64,000 nt of DNA from Chaunax sp. Z400 (GCA_037577475.1 JBAGJB010000231.1:310001-374000), one strand, 5' to 3'; counted from the first letter of the stretch, positions 41,002 through 53,189 are shown. A program made the numbers and translations. Notes: a model not told the origin generated them from the sequence alone.

Positions 41002-44000
41002 TATTCATACTATACATACTGTACATACTGTTCATTCTACACATACGACTACTATTCATACTATACATACTATTCATACTGTACATACTATTTATACTAT
41101 ACATACTATTCATACTGTACATACTATTTATACTATACATACTATACATACTATTCATACTATTCATACTGTACATACTATACATACTATTCATACTGTA
41201 CATACTATACATACTATTCATACTATACATACTATTCATACTGTACATACTATTCATATTGTACATACTATTCATACTGTACATACTATACATACTATTC
41301 ATATTGTACATACTGTACATACTATACATACTATTCATACTATACATACTATTCATACTATACATACTATTCATACTATACATACTATTTTTACTATACA
41401 TACTATACATATAAATTCTATACATACTATGCATACCATGCATACCATACATACTATTCATACTATACATACTATTCATACTATACATACTGTACATACT
41501 ATTCATACTATATATACTGTACATACTATTTATACTATACATACTGTACATACTATTTATACTATACATACTATTTATACTATACATACTATTCATACTG
41601 TACATACTATTCATACTATTCATAATGTACATACTATACATACTATTCATACTGTACATACTATACATACTGTACATACTATTCATACTGTACATACTAT
41701 ACATAGTATTCATACTGTACATACTATTCCTACTATACATACTATTCATACTGTACATACTATTCCTACTATACATACTATGCGTACTATTCATACTGTA
41801 CATACTATACATACTATTCATACTATACATACTATTCCTACTATACATACTATTCATACTATTATTTCTACACATACTACTACTATACATACTATTCATA
41901 CTATACATGCCATACATACTATTTATACTATACATACTATTCATACTATACATACTGTTCATTCTACACATACTACTACTATTCATACTATACATACTAT
42001 TCATACTATTCATACTGTACATACTATTTATACTAAACATACTGTTTATTCTATACATACTATTCATACTGTACATACTATACATACTATTCATACTATT
42101 CATACTATACATACTATTCATACTGTACATACTATACATACTATTCATACTATACATACTATTCATACTAAACATACTGTTTATACTATACATACTATAC
42201 ATACTCTACATACTATACATACTATTTATACTATTCATACTGTACATACTATACATACTATACATACTATTCATACTTTACATACATATACATAATATTT
42301 TTTACTAAACATACTATTTATACTATACATACTATTCATTCTATACATACTATTCATACTATACATACTATACATACTATTATTTCCACACATACTACTA
42401 CTATACATACTATTCATACTATACATACTATTTTTTACTTTACATACTATACATACTATTCATACTATACATATAAATTCTATACATACTATGCATACCA
42501 TGCATACCATATATACTATTCATACTATACATGCCATACATACCATTTATACTATACATACTATTCATACTGTACATACTATACATACTATTCATACTGT
42601 ACATACTAATCATACTGTACATACTATTGATACTATAAAATACTATTCATACTGTACATACTATTCATACTATACATACTATTCATACTATACATACTAT
42701 TCATTCTATACATACTACTACTATTCATACTATACATACTATTCATACTATACATATTATACATACTATTCATTCTACACATACTACTACTATACATACT
42801 ATTCATACTATACATACTATTTTTACTATACATACTATACATATAAATTCTATACATACTATGCATACCATGCATACCATACATACTATTCATACTATAC
42901 ATACTATACATACTATTCATTCTACACATACTACTACTATACATACTATTCATACTATACATACTATACATACTATTCATACTATACATACTATTCATAC
43001 TATACATATGAATTCTATGCATACCATGCATACCATACATACTATTCATACTATACATGCCATACATACTATTCATACTATACATACTTTACATAATGTA
43101 CATACAATATATACCATACATGCTGTACATACTATTCATACTGTACATACTATACATACTATTCATACTATACATACTGTTCATTCTATACATACTATTC
43201 ATACTATTCATACTAAACATACTATACATACTACACATACTACTACTATACATACTATTCATAGTATACATACTATTTTTACTATACATACTATACATAC
43301 TATTCATACTGTACATACTATTCATACTATACATACTATACATACTATTCATACTATACATACTGTTCATTCTATACATACTATTCATACTATACATACT
43401 ACACATACTACTACTATACACACTATTCATACTATACATACTATTTTTACTATACATACTATACATACTATTCATACTGTACATACTATTCATACTATAC
43501 ATACTATTCATACTGTACATACTATTCCTACTATACATACTATACGTACTATGCATACTATTCATACTGTACATACTGTACATACTATACATACTATTCA
43601 TACTATACATACTATTCCTACTATACATACTATTCATACTACACATACTAGTCATACTGTACATACTATACATACTGTACATACTATTTATACTATACAT
43701 ACTATACATACTATTTATACTATACATACTATTTATACTATACATACTATTCATACTGTACATACTATTCATACTATTCATAATGTACATACTATACATA
43801 CTATTCATACTGTACATACTATACATACTACTCATACTATTCATACTGTACATACTATTCATAATGTACATACTATACATACTATTCATACTGTACATAC
43901 TATACATACTACTCATACTATACATACTATTCGTACTATACATACTATACATACTATTCATACTATTCATACTGTACATACTATACATACTATTCATACT

Positions 44001-44704
44001 GTACATACTATACATACTATTCATACTGTACATACTATACATACTATTCATACTGTACATACTATTCATACTGTACATACTATACATACTATTCATGCTA
44101 TACATACTATTCATACTGTACATACTATACATACTATTCATACTGTACATACTATTCATACTATTCATACTATACATACTGTACATACTATACATACTAT
44201 TTATACTATACATACTATTCATACTGTACATACTATACATACTACTCATAATATACATACTATTCGTACTATACATACTATTCATACTATACATACTCTT
44301 CATACTGTACATACTATACATACTATTCATACTGTACATACTATTCATACTGTACATACTATACATACTATTCATACTGTACATACTATTCATACTGTAC
44401 ATACTATACATACTATTCATACTATACATACTATTCATACTGTACATACTGTACATACTATTCATACTGTACATACTATTCATACTATTCATACTATACA
44501 TACTATTCATACTGTACATACTATACATACTATACATACTATTCATACTATACATACTATTCATACTAAACATACTGTATATACTACACATACTATTCAT
44601 AATGTAGATACTATACATATTATTCATACTGTACATACTATACATATTATTCATACTGTACATACTATACATACTATACATACTGTACATACTATACATA
44701 CTAT
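41002..44704. repeat. Satellite D array, copy 2
   Basis: About 3.7 kb of the same 9-bp units as at 35532-37712. Here they are more disordered, with inserted words (TACACATACTACTACTAT, ATAAATTCTATACATACTA, repeated CATGCATACCATG) that recur several times and show local block duplications, for example around 42360-43050. The array passes directly into satellite C at about 44705. Confidence 0.96.
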
Positions 44705-44705
44705 A

Positions 44706-47700
44706 AAAGTTTATACTAAAGGTTTAACTAAAGGTTTATACTAAAGGTTTATACTAAAGGTTTAACTAAAGGTTTATACTAAAGGTTTAACTAAAGGTTT
44801 ATACTAAAGGTTTATAATAAAGGTTTATACTAAAGGTTTATACTAAAGGTTTATAATAAAGGTTTATAATAAAGGTTTATACTAAAGGTTTATACTAAAG
44901 GTTTATAATAAAGGTTTATACTAAAGGTTTATACTAAAGGTTTATACTAAAGGTTTATACTAAAGGTTTATACTAAAGGTTTATAATAAAGGTTTATACT
45001 AAAGGTTTATACTAAAGGTTTATACTAAAGGTTTATAATAAAGGTTTATAATAAAGGTTTATACTAAAGGTTTATACTAAAGGTTTATACTAAAGGTTTA
45101 TACTAAAGGTTTATAATAAAGGTTTATACTAAAGGTTTATACTAAAGGTTTATACTAAAGGTTTATACTAAAGGTTTATACTAAAGGTTTAACTAAAGGT
45201 TTATACTAAAGGTTCAACTAAAGGTTTATACTAAAGGTTTATACTAAAGGTTTATACTAAAGGTTTATTACTAAAGGTTTATTACTAAAGGTTTATAGTA
45301 AAGGTTTAACTAAAGGTTTAACTAAAGGTTTAACTAAAGGTTTATACTAAATGTTTATACTAAAGGTTCAACTAAAGGTTTATACTAAAGGTTTATACTA
45401 AAGGTTTATACTAAAGGTTTAACTAAAGGTTTATACTAAAGGTTTAACTAAAGGTTTATACTAAAGGTTTAACTAAAGGTTTATACTAAAGGTTTAACTA
45501 AAGGTTTAACTAAAGGTTTAACTAAAGGTTTATACTAAAGGTTTATACTAAAGGTTTATACTAAAGGTTTATACTAAAGGTTTAACTAAAGGTTTATACT
45601 AAAGGTTTAACTAAAGGTTTATACTAAAGGTTTATACTAAAGGTTTAACTAAAGGTTTAACTAAAGGTTTATACTAAAGGTTTATACTAAAGGTTTATAC
45701 TAAAGGTTTAACTAAAGGTTTATACTAAAGGTTTATACTAAAGGTTTATACTAAAGGTTTATACTAAAGGTTTATAATAAAGGTTTATAATAAAGGTTTA
45801 TACTAAAGGTTTATAATAAAGGTTTATACTAAATGTTTATACTAAAGGTTTATAATAAAGGTTTGACTAAAAGTTTATACTAAAGGTTTAACTAAAGGTT
45901 TATACTAAAGGTTTAACTAAAGGTTTATAGTAAAGGTTTATACTAAAGGTTTATACTAAAGGTTTAACTAAAGGTTTATACTAAAGGTTTATACTAAAGG
46001 TTTATACTAAAGGTTTATACTAAAGGTTTATACTAAAGGTTTATACTAAAGGTTTAACTAGAGGTTTATACTAAAGGTTTAACTAAAGGTTTAAGTAAAG
46101 GTTTATACTAAAGGTTCAACAAAAGGTTTATACTAAAGGTTTCTATTAAAGGTTTAACTAAAGGTTTAACTAAAGGTTTATACTAAAAGTTTATACTAAA
46201 GGTTTATACTAAAGGTTTATACTAAAGGTTTAACTAAAGGTTTAACTAAAAGTTTATACTAAAGGTTTATACTAAAGGTTTAACTAAAGGTTTATACTAA
46301 AGGTTTAACTAAAGGTTTATACTAAAGGTTTCTACTAAAGGTTTAACTAAAGGTTTAACTAAAGGTTTATACTAAAGGGTTATACTAAAGGTTTATACTA
46401 AAGGTTTAACTAAAGGTTTGACTAAAAGTTTATACTAAAGGTTTATACTAAAGGTTTAACTAAAGGTTTATACTAAAGGTTTAACTAGAGGTTTATACTA
46501 AAGGTTTATACTAAAGGTTTAACTAAAGGTTTAACTAAAGGTTTAACTAAAGGTTTATACTAAAGGTTTAACTAAAGGTTTATACTAAAGGTTTCTACTA
46601 AAGGTTTAACTAAAGGTTTAACTAAAGGTTTATACTAAAGGTTTATACTAAAGGTTTAACTAAAGGTTTAACTAAAGGTTTATACTAAAGGTTTATACTA
46701 AAGGTTTATACTAAAGGTTTATACTAAAGGTTTAACTAAAGGTTTATACTAAAGGTTTAACTAAAGGTTTATACTAAAGGTTTAACTAAAGGTTTATACT
46801 AAAGGTTTATACTAAACGTTTAACTAAAGGTTTAACTAAAGGTTTAACTAAAGGTTTATACTAAAGGTTTATACTAAAGGTTTATACTAAAGGTTTAACT
46901 AAAGGTTTATACTAAAGGTTTATACTAAAGGTTTTACTAAAGGTTTAACAAAAGGTTTATAGTAAAGGTTTATACTAAAGGTTTAACTAAAGGTTTATAC
47001 TAAAGGTTTAACTAAAGGTTTATACTAAAGGTTTAACTAAAGGTTTAACTAAAATTTTTATACTAAAGGTTTATACTAAAGGTTTGACTAAAAGTTTATA
47101 CTAAAGGTTTAACTAAAGGTTTATACTAAAGGTTTATAGTAAAGGTTTATACTAAAGGTTTGACTAAAAGTTTATACTAAAGGTTTAACTAAAGGTTTAT
47201 ACTAAAGGTTTAACTAAAGGTTTATAGTAAAGGTTTATACTAGAGGTTTATACTAAAGGTTTATACTAAAGGTTTAACTAAAGGTTTAACTAAAGGTTTA
47301 ACTAAAGGTTTATACTAAAGGTTTATACTAAAGGTTTATACTAAAGGTTTATACAAAAGGTTTATACAAAAGGTTTATACTAAAGGTTTGACTAAAGGTT
47401 TAACTAAAGGTTTATACTAAAGGTTTAACTCAAGGTTTATACTAAAGGTTTAACTCAAGGTTTATACTAAAGGTTTATACTAAAGGTTTAACTAAAGGTT
47501 TAACTAAAGGTTAATGGTTTATACTAAAGGTTTATACTAAAGGTTTAACTAGAGGTTTATACTAAAGGTTTATACTAAAGGTTTAACTAAAGGTTTATAC
47601 TAAAGGTTTATACTAAAGGTTTATACTAAAGGTTTATACTAAAGGTTTAACTAAAGGTTTATACTAAAGGTTTATACTAAAGGTTTATACTAAAGGTTTA

Positions 47701-48930
47701 TACTAAAGGTTTAACTAAAGGTTTATACTAAAGGTTTAACTAAAATTTTTATACTAAAGGTTTATACTAAACGTTTAACTAAAGGTTTAACTAAAGGTTT
47801 AACTAAAGGTTTATACTAAAGGTTTATACTAAAGGTTTATACTAAAGGTTTAACTAAAGGTTTATACTAAAGGTTTATACTAAAGGTTTTACTAAAGGTT
47901 TAACAAAAGGTTTATAGTAAAGGTTTATACTAAAGGTTTAACTAAAGGTTTATACTAAAGGTTTAACTAAAGGTTTATACTAAAGGTTTAACTAAAGGTT
48001 TAACTAAAATTTTTATACTAAAGGTTTATACTAAAGGTTTGACTAAAAGTTTATACTAAAGGTTTAACTAAAGGTTTATACTAAAGGTTTAACTAAAGGT
48101 TTATAGTAAAGGTTTATACTAAAGGTTTGACTAAAAGTTTATACTAAAGGTTTAACTAAAGGTTTATACTAAAGGTTTAACTAAAGGTTTATAGTAAAGG
48201 TTTATACTAGAGGTTTATACTAAAGGTTTATACTAAAGGTTTTACTAAAGGTTTAACTAAAGGTTTAACTAAAGGTTTATACTAAAGGTTTATACTAAAG
48301 GTTTATACTAAAGGTTTATACAAAAGGTTTATACAAAAGGTTTATACTAAAGGTTTGACTAAAGGTTTAACTAAAGGTTTATACTAAAGGTTTAACTCAA
48401 GGTTTATACTAAAGGTTTAACTCAAGGTTTATACTAAAGGTTTATACTAAAGGTTTAACTAAAGGTTTAACTAAAGGTTAATGGTTTATACTAAAGGTTT
48501 ATACTAAAGGTTTAACTAGAGGTTTATACTAAAGGTTTATACTAAAGGTTTAACTAAAGGTTTATACTAAAGGTTTATACTAAAGGTTTATACTAAAGGT
48601 TTATACTAAAGGTTTAACTAAAGGTTTATACTAAAGGTTTATACTAAAGGTTTATACTAAAGGTTTATACTAAAGGTTTAACTAAAGGTTTATACTAAAG
48701 GTTTAACTAAAATTTTTATACTAAAGGTTTATACTAAAGGTTTGACTAAAAGTTTATACTAAAGGTTTAACTAAAGGTTTATACTAAAGGTTTAACTAAA
48801 GGTTTATAGTAAAGGTTTATACTAAAGGTTTATACTAAAGGTTTATACTAAAGGTTTAACTAGAGGTTTATACTAAAGGTTTAACTAAAGGTTTAACTAA
48901 AGGTTTAACTAAAGGTTTATACTAAAGGTT
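44706..48930. repeat. Satellite C array, inverted orientation, 4.2 kb
   Basis: This array consists of AGGTTTATACTAA (13 bp) and AGGTTTAACTAA (12 bp) units, the reverse complement of the arrays at 19435 and 56814. A block of about 967 bp, marked by GGTTAATGGTTT near 47512 and 48478, is tandemly duplicated near the right end. The array stops precisely at TGTTGAG (48931), the same junction seen in inverted form at 19434 and 56813. Confidence 0.97.
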
Positions 48931-49170
48931 TGTTGAGCCGCATTTTGTAATAACGGTGCATTTTGTAATAAACGTCCAAAATGTAATAACTTTTTCATTT
49001 CATTTTGTAATAAACTGCCGCATTTTGTAATAAACTGCCCCAACGCATTTGGTAATAAATTTTGCCACATTATGTAATAAGTTATTACATTTTGAGAAGA
49101 TTATTACAAAATGCACTTGCAACTTTTTTATTTTCTAGGAAATGTAATAACATGGTGCATTATGTAATAA
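48931..49170 (+). repeat. Partial TGTTGAG terminal repeat (solo end)
   Basis: About 240 bp match the outer part of the terminal repeat, with several differences from the 49369 and 54334 copies (missing AAAGCCGCATTTTGTAAT word, GCATTTGG, TTTTCTAGG). Beyond about 49170 the sequence diverges into about 200 bp of unrelated DNA. It looks like an older, separate end of the same family with no partner in the expected place. Confidence 0.85.
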
Positions 49171-49368
49171 TACCTATTATTGTTGTTTGTTAAACAATGA
49201 ATTTATACAAGAGTGACTTTTTGTTGTTTTTTATGCAATTTCCCTTAGAGCTATGTAGCCCAATAAATCTATGTATGACAGAACACGTTTGGAATTATAT
49301 AGGCCAATAACTTGTGGCCAAATTCAAAGCTCTACATGGTCTGTCACTCAGCCAGGGAGGGGAGGGCG

Positions 49369-49698
49369 TGTTGAGCCGCATTTTGTAATAACGGTGCATT
49401 TTGTAATAAACGTCCAAAATGTAATAACTTTTTCATTTCATTTTGTAATAAAGCCGCATTTTGTAATAAACTGCCGCATTTTGTAATAAACTGCCCCAAC
49501 GCATTTTGTAATAAATTTTGCCGCATTATGTAATAAGTTATTACATTTTGAGAAGATTATTACAAAATGCACTTGCAACTTTTTTATTCTCTAGAAAATG
49601 TAATAACATGGTGCATTACGTAATAACAATTCTAAAGCATTGTTTATTTGTTTGTTAATTGTATTTTATTTTACTTTAAAGTATTTGTAAAAGTTAGG
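49369..49698 (+). repeat. TGTTGAG terminal repeat next to integrase gene
   Basis: These 330 bp match 54334-54663 at a constant offset of 4965 with only a base or two different, and match the right end 56484-56813 in inverted form. The repeat holds several direct and inverted copies of GCATTTTGTAATAA, a plausible array of protein-binding sites. Its 5' flank ends GGGCG. It is the nearest candidate left end for the element carrying the integrase gene. Confidence 0.9.
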
Positions 49699-50205
49699 CC
49701 TATTATTAGTATCACTGTATTAGCCTAGTAGCAGTACTTAGCAATTACTATCAGTACACTATTCAAAGGTTGCATTAACAGAGAATATTCTGTAAATTCC
49801 AGATTTTTTTTATTGGATACCAAAACCACATCAAGAATAGTTATAAACATCCAACAAACCGTATTATGCTTCTTATAATACAGAACAAAACTCTGGGTAT
49901 CAAAATTTAATCCATTCGTAAACATTAACATATGCACATACAAAATAGAAACGCTGATGAATAGGTAAAGAACAGCTTTATTTATGCATTTATAGAACCT
50001 TTCAACAACAATAAATGCAACCAACACATGCAGGCTTGCGGCCAATTTAAAATAATAATGAACCAATGAATATAAGTTCTACCTTAAACAACGTAAGTGT
50101 CTTCTGCTTGTTTAGAGAGCTGCTGTGACCAGCAAATTTCTCCACTAAGATTAATTTTAAACAAATATGAAATTGCCTCAAAAGGCTAAACAAACAACAA
50201 AATTT
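49699..50205. other. 3' flank of the integrase gene
   Basis: AT-rich sequence between the terminal repeat and the stop codon of the minus-strand gene. A 113-codon minus-strand open frame (49725-50066) lies here, but it has no recognisable domain and would be 3' untranslated sequence of the integrase transcript. Confidence 0.6.
49977..49982 (-). promoter_or_regulatory. Candidate polyadenylation signal AATAAA
   Basis: TTTATT on the plus strand reads AATAAA on the minus strand, about 225 bases after the integrase stop codon. Confidence 0.45.
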
Positions 50206-52701
50206 CTATTTCCAAAATATATCCGTAATTTCAAATTGTCCATGTCTAATATGTCTAATTACCAGCCAAGCCATAAACCACTTGGAATGTTTCCCAAACA
50301 GCTCCTTGAGTTTTAATGCCACACCACCAAAGCGCCCTGCTGCTTTGTACAACCTTTGTACACTAATTGTGTGCTTTCCAACGACGTCCAACCCAAGGCT
50401 TCGGCTTAATGTTTCCCTTAGATAGATTGATGGATGGAATCGATCTGCAATGTCTTTAAAATGTTGAGACACTCTGATAAACGTCCCAAGCATTGACATG
50501 TCATCCTCAAGGGTCATTTTGATAATAGACTGAAACATTTCAGTTGGTAGGACAGGCTGAACAGGGGGTGTAGTCAGAACAGGGTCCTCAGGCTGGATAG
50601 GTGGGTCACACTCATCTGGTGAGTCAGGCTGGATAGGTGGGTCAGACTCATCTGGTGAGTCAGGCTGGATAGGTGGGTCAGACTCATCTGGTGAGTCAGG
50701 CTGGATAGGTGGGTCAGACTCATCTGGTGAGGCAGGCTGGATAGGTGGGTCAGACTCATCTGGTGAGGCAGGCTGGATAGGTGGGTCAGACTCATCTGGT
50801 GAGGCAGGCTGCAGTGGTGAAAGTGTGTTGTTGTCATATAACTGTCCTGCTTGAGCATCCAAAACATGCTCTATAAATGGTGTGACTGGTCCCTCCAAAC
50901 TCAGATAATGTTCTCCATGCCCCTCTGCCACATGACCAAGTACTAGCACTGGATTGTTGTGACAATATATGTTTGACTCTGATACAATAGTTGAGGCATT
51001 GATTCCCAGAGAGGAAATTACAAGAAACTGGACCTGGAAAATTTCAGATGCTCTTTGCGAAGTAATGTGGTCACCATAGGTTCCAGTTCGGGCCATTCTT
51101 TCCAAGTATCCATCCCAGTCATTGGCCTCGACAAAGTTGAACAAGAGTGTTCCATTTCCATTGTATGGATAATTCCTGAGGTCTTGGACAATTTCATCTC
51201 TTAAGCTTTCTGGTGATCTAAATATTCCAAGGGTGGATAGCTGGTCAGCCATGGCTGCAAACTGACAATTTCCATCTGGGTCAGGGTCATAGCGAATGCT
51301 TAACTCCATGGACATAAATTCCTCTAGTCTGTCTGTGTGTGTGTACTGAAACAAAAGTGGGTTTAGGCCTCTCTTTGATGGTGCTGTCTTGGGTTTTTTA
51401 GAGTGTGTCTTTTTTCGCAGCCGGGTAGCACTAGTTATATCCGACACGAAGAACCATTTTTGTGTTTGTCGGAGGGTCTTTGGGTCCCTAAAACTCACTT
51501 TGTATTTTGAGAGCTTTCGATTTTTTTTCACAATTGTACCACGCCTTACGTGATACTTTTTGGAGACTCGATGGGCACCATCCCTCATTCTGACCAAAAC
51601 AGCGTCCTTAACATTGTAGTGTTGTGATAGGTTTTGTTTGAATGCACGCTTGATCATTAGTTTAGCACAGTGCTCAGAGGCCTTCCGTGCCATTCTTCTC
51701 ACCCTTTTTCGTTTAGTATCAAATTTTTCTCGATGTCTCAAGGATGGTAAAGTTGAATGTTGATTCCTCACAGACTCCTTACGAACAGAAGATGGAGAAC
51801 CGCATAAAGGATGCCTTATGCTGTTGCTTTTTCTTCCATAGTATACTTCAAATGGAGACCTCCAGCCTAAAACTTCTTTAAGATCCTCATTTAGCACTCT
51901 TGAATATACAGGTAGGTGCTTGACCCAGTTAACTTCGTTCCGTTGAAATTTCACCAGATCATACATGATCTTCTTTCTTAGCCACCTATGTGTCCTCTCA
52001 ACCTTTCCTTGGCTTTGTGGATGATATGCTGAACTTTCAATTATTTTCACTTGCAGAGATGTCATTAGAATTTTCACTGCCCCTTTAAACTCAGTCCCTT
52101 TGTCATGTTGTAACACTTTGGGTGGTCCATGTTCACGATAAATCTTGTTAAGGTGTTTGGCGATTTCAACACTACTTTTTCTTTTCAATGGTTTCAGCCA
52201 CATGTAACGACTGAACACATCCATCACTGTGAGAATGTAACGGTATAAAGCCTGACCATAACTAATTTTCATTTTTCCCATGTCCAATAGGTCAATTTGG
52301 TGTCGATCTTGCACTTCTTTGGCTTGAATGGTCATCAAAGGGGGCTTATTCAGAAACTTTGCATTTTGAAGTTGGTACCACTCAGTTTTGTTCAAGATTT
52401 CCTGCACCTTTCTTTCACTTATGCCACTATGATGCATTTTCAGTCGTTTGCTCAACTTTCTTGCTCCAGAACCCTTAGTATCATCTAGACCCTTTTTAAC
52501 AACACAATCAACATTAGACTGTAGCATGACTGGCTTGCCGGCACACAGCAGTGTCTGCCCATCCTCACTGAGAGAATAGACCCCTTGATTTCTCCAGAGA
52601 CGCACCAAGGCATTTTGTTGAATTCTTGTGCGTTCAGAAACTGGAACATGAAACTCTCCTCTCAACTTGCGAACTATGACATTGTACATTTCCTCGGTCA
52701 T
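50206..52701 (-). CDS. Integrase-OTU protease-like protein of a Ginger-type transposon
   Basis: An uninterrupted 831-codon frame. A retroviral-type (rve) integrase core has Asp137 (HQIDLLDM), Asp200 (LQHDKGTEFKG) and Glu235 (AYHPQSQGKVERTHR), with the last two 35 residues apart. A small SH3/chromo-like region follows (RRGTIVKKNRKLSKYKVSF, ~390-420). Next comes an OTU-type cysteine protease domain with Asp476 and Cys479 in DPDGNCQFAAMADQL and His598 in GEHYLSL. Then come six SPDESDPPIQP repeats (~634-705) and a C-terminal region (from ~720) that loosely resembles an F-box protein. An N-terminal H2C2-like finger seems degenerate. I start at the Met at 52701: the 36 upstream codons are hydrophobic and run through a splice-acceptor-like CTCATTGTAG, so they are probably intron. 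Ginger elements are known to combine this integrase with OTU domains; a domesticated relative is an alternative. Confidence 0.8.
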   Translation of the reverse strand: MTEEMYNVIVRKLRGEFHVPVSERTRIQQNALVRLWRNQGVYSLSEDGQTLLCAGKPVMLQSNVDCVVKKGLDDTKGSGARKLSKRLKMHHSGISERKVQEILNKTEWYQLQNAKFLNKPPLMTIQAKEVQDRHQIDLLDMGKMKISYGQALYRYILTVMDVFSRYMWLKPLKRKSSVEIAKHLNKIYREHGPPKVLQHDKGTEFKGAVKILMTSLQVKIIESSAYHPQSQGKVERTHRWLRKKIMYDLVKFQRNEVNWVKHLPVYSRVLNEDLKEVLGWRSPFEVYYGRKSNSIRHPLCGSPSSVRKESVRNQHSTLPSLRHREKFDTKRKRVRRMARKASEHCAKLMIKRAFKQNLSQHYNVKDAVLVRMRDGAHRVSKKYHVRRGTIVKKNRKLSKYKVSFRDPKTLRQTQKWFFVSDITSATRLRKKTHSKKPKTAPSKRGLNPLLFQYTHTDRLEEFMSMELSIRYDPDPDGNCQFAAMADQLSTLGIFRSPESLRDEIVQDLRNYPYNGNGTLLFNFVEANDWDGYLERMARTGTYGDHITSQRASEIFQVQFLVISSLGINASTIVSESNIYCHNNPVLVLGHVAEGHGEHYLSLEGPVTPFIEHVLDAQAGQLYDNNTLSPLQPASPDESDPPIQPASPDESDPPIQPASPDESDPPIQPDSPDESDPPIQPDSPDESDPPIQPDSPDECDPPIQPEDPVLTTPPVQPVLPTEMFQSIIKMTLEDDMSMLGTFIRVSQHFKDIADRFHPSIYLRETLSRSLGLDVVGKHTISVQRLYKAAGRFGGVALKLKELFGKHSKWFMAWLVIRHIRHGQFEITDIFWK
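50587..50802 (-). repeat. 36-bp coding minisatellite, six copies
   Basis: Six in-frame repeats encode SPDESDPPIQPA/D within the integrase protein. The first three end PA and the last three PD, and the final copy has Cys for Ser (SPDECDP). The near-identity suggests recent expansion; copy number is likely to vary between alleles. Confidence 0.95.
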
Positions 52702-53189
52702 TGCTTGCTTTTGTCCATGGCCTACAATGAGCCCCAGCAGGGTGCAGGTCAGGGTTATAATTAGCAGACCTACAAGGGTGACAAAAGAGGGAAAATGTTT
52801 AACTCCCAAAACTAAACTGCATTTTGTGCCTTTTTTTTTGCACTTTTATTTTATTTGTGGAATTTCATTTCAAGTACTAAAATATTTTATCTTGAATTAA
52901 TATTTAAGAAGGTATTTTAATTATTACAATTTTGATAAACCACCACCACCTGCGGCATCACAGTAATTCAAATTGCTTTATGAATGTTGATCTTATGTTA
53001 TAGCCCTAGATTTGTCTCAATAAAGGATGCTATCATTAAAGAGGACGCTGCTTTTGTAGGAATACTGAAAAACAAGGTTTTAACAAATTTATTGTTTTCA
53101 CACCTGTTATAACATTTTTAGCCTTTTAATAGCTATTTCGATGCTTACTATTTATGACTGTGTTAACCCTTTGGCCGCCAAAGATATTC
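52702..53189. other. 5' flank of integrase gene
   Basis: AT-rich sequence. The first ~110 bases (to 52809) are an open extension of the gene's frame with an acceptor-like site, so an upstream exon may exist further right. I could not identify it. No promoter motif stands out. Confidence 0.5.

Noticed and set aside
35529..44744. Long YILFIL, YSMNSM and HTIHTV open frames
   Set aside because: They are phases of the 9-bp satellite D; their length reflects the unit size rather than coding constraint.
49725..50066. 113-codon minus-strand open frame downstream of the integrase gene
   Set aside because: AT-rich with no family resemblance; it lies in the probable 3' untranslated region and contains the candidate AATAAA.
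52702..52809. Hydrophobic N-terminus of the integrase frame as a signal peptide or membrane anchor
   Set aside because: The pyrimidine-rich run ending in CATTGTAG just before the conserved-looking MTEEM start looks like a splice acceptor, and a membrane anchor makes no sense for a nuclear integrase. This is not proven.
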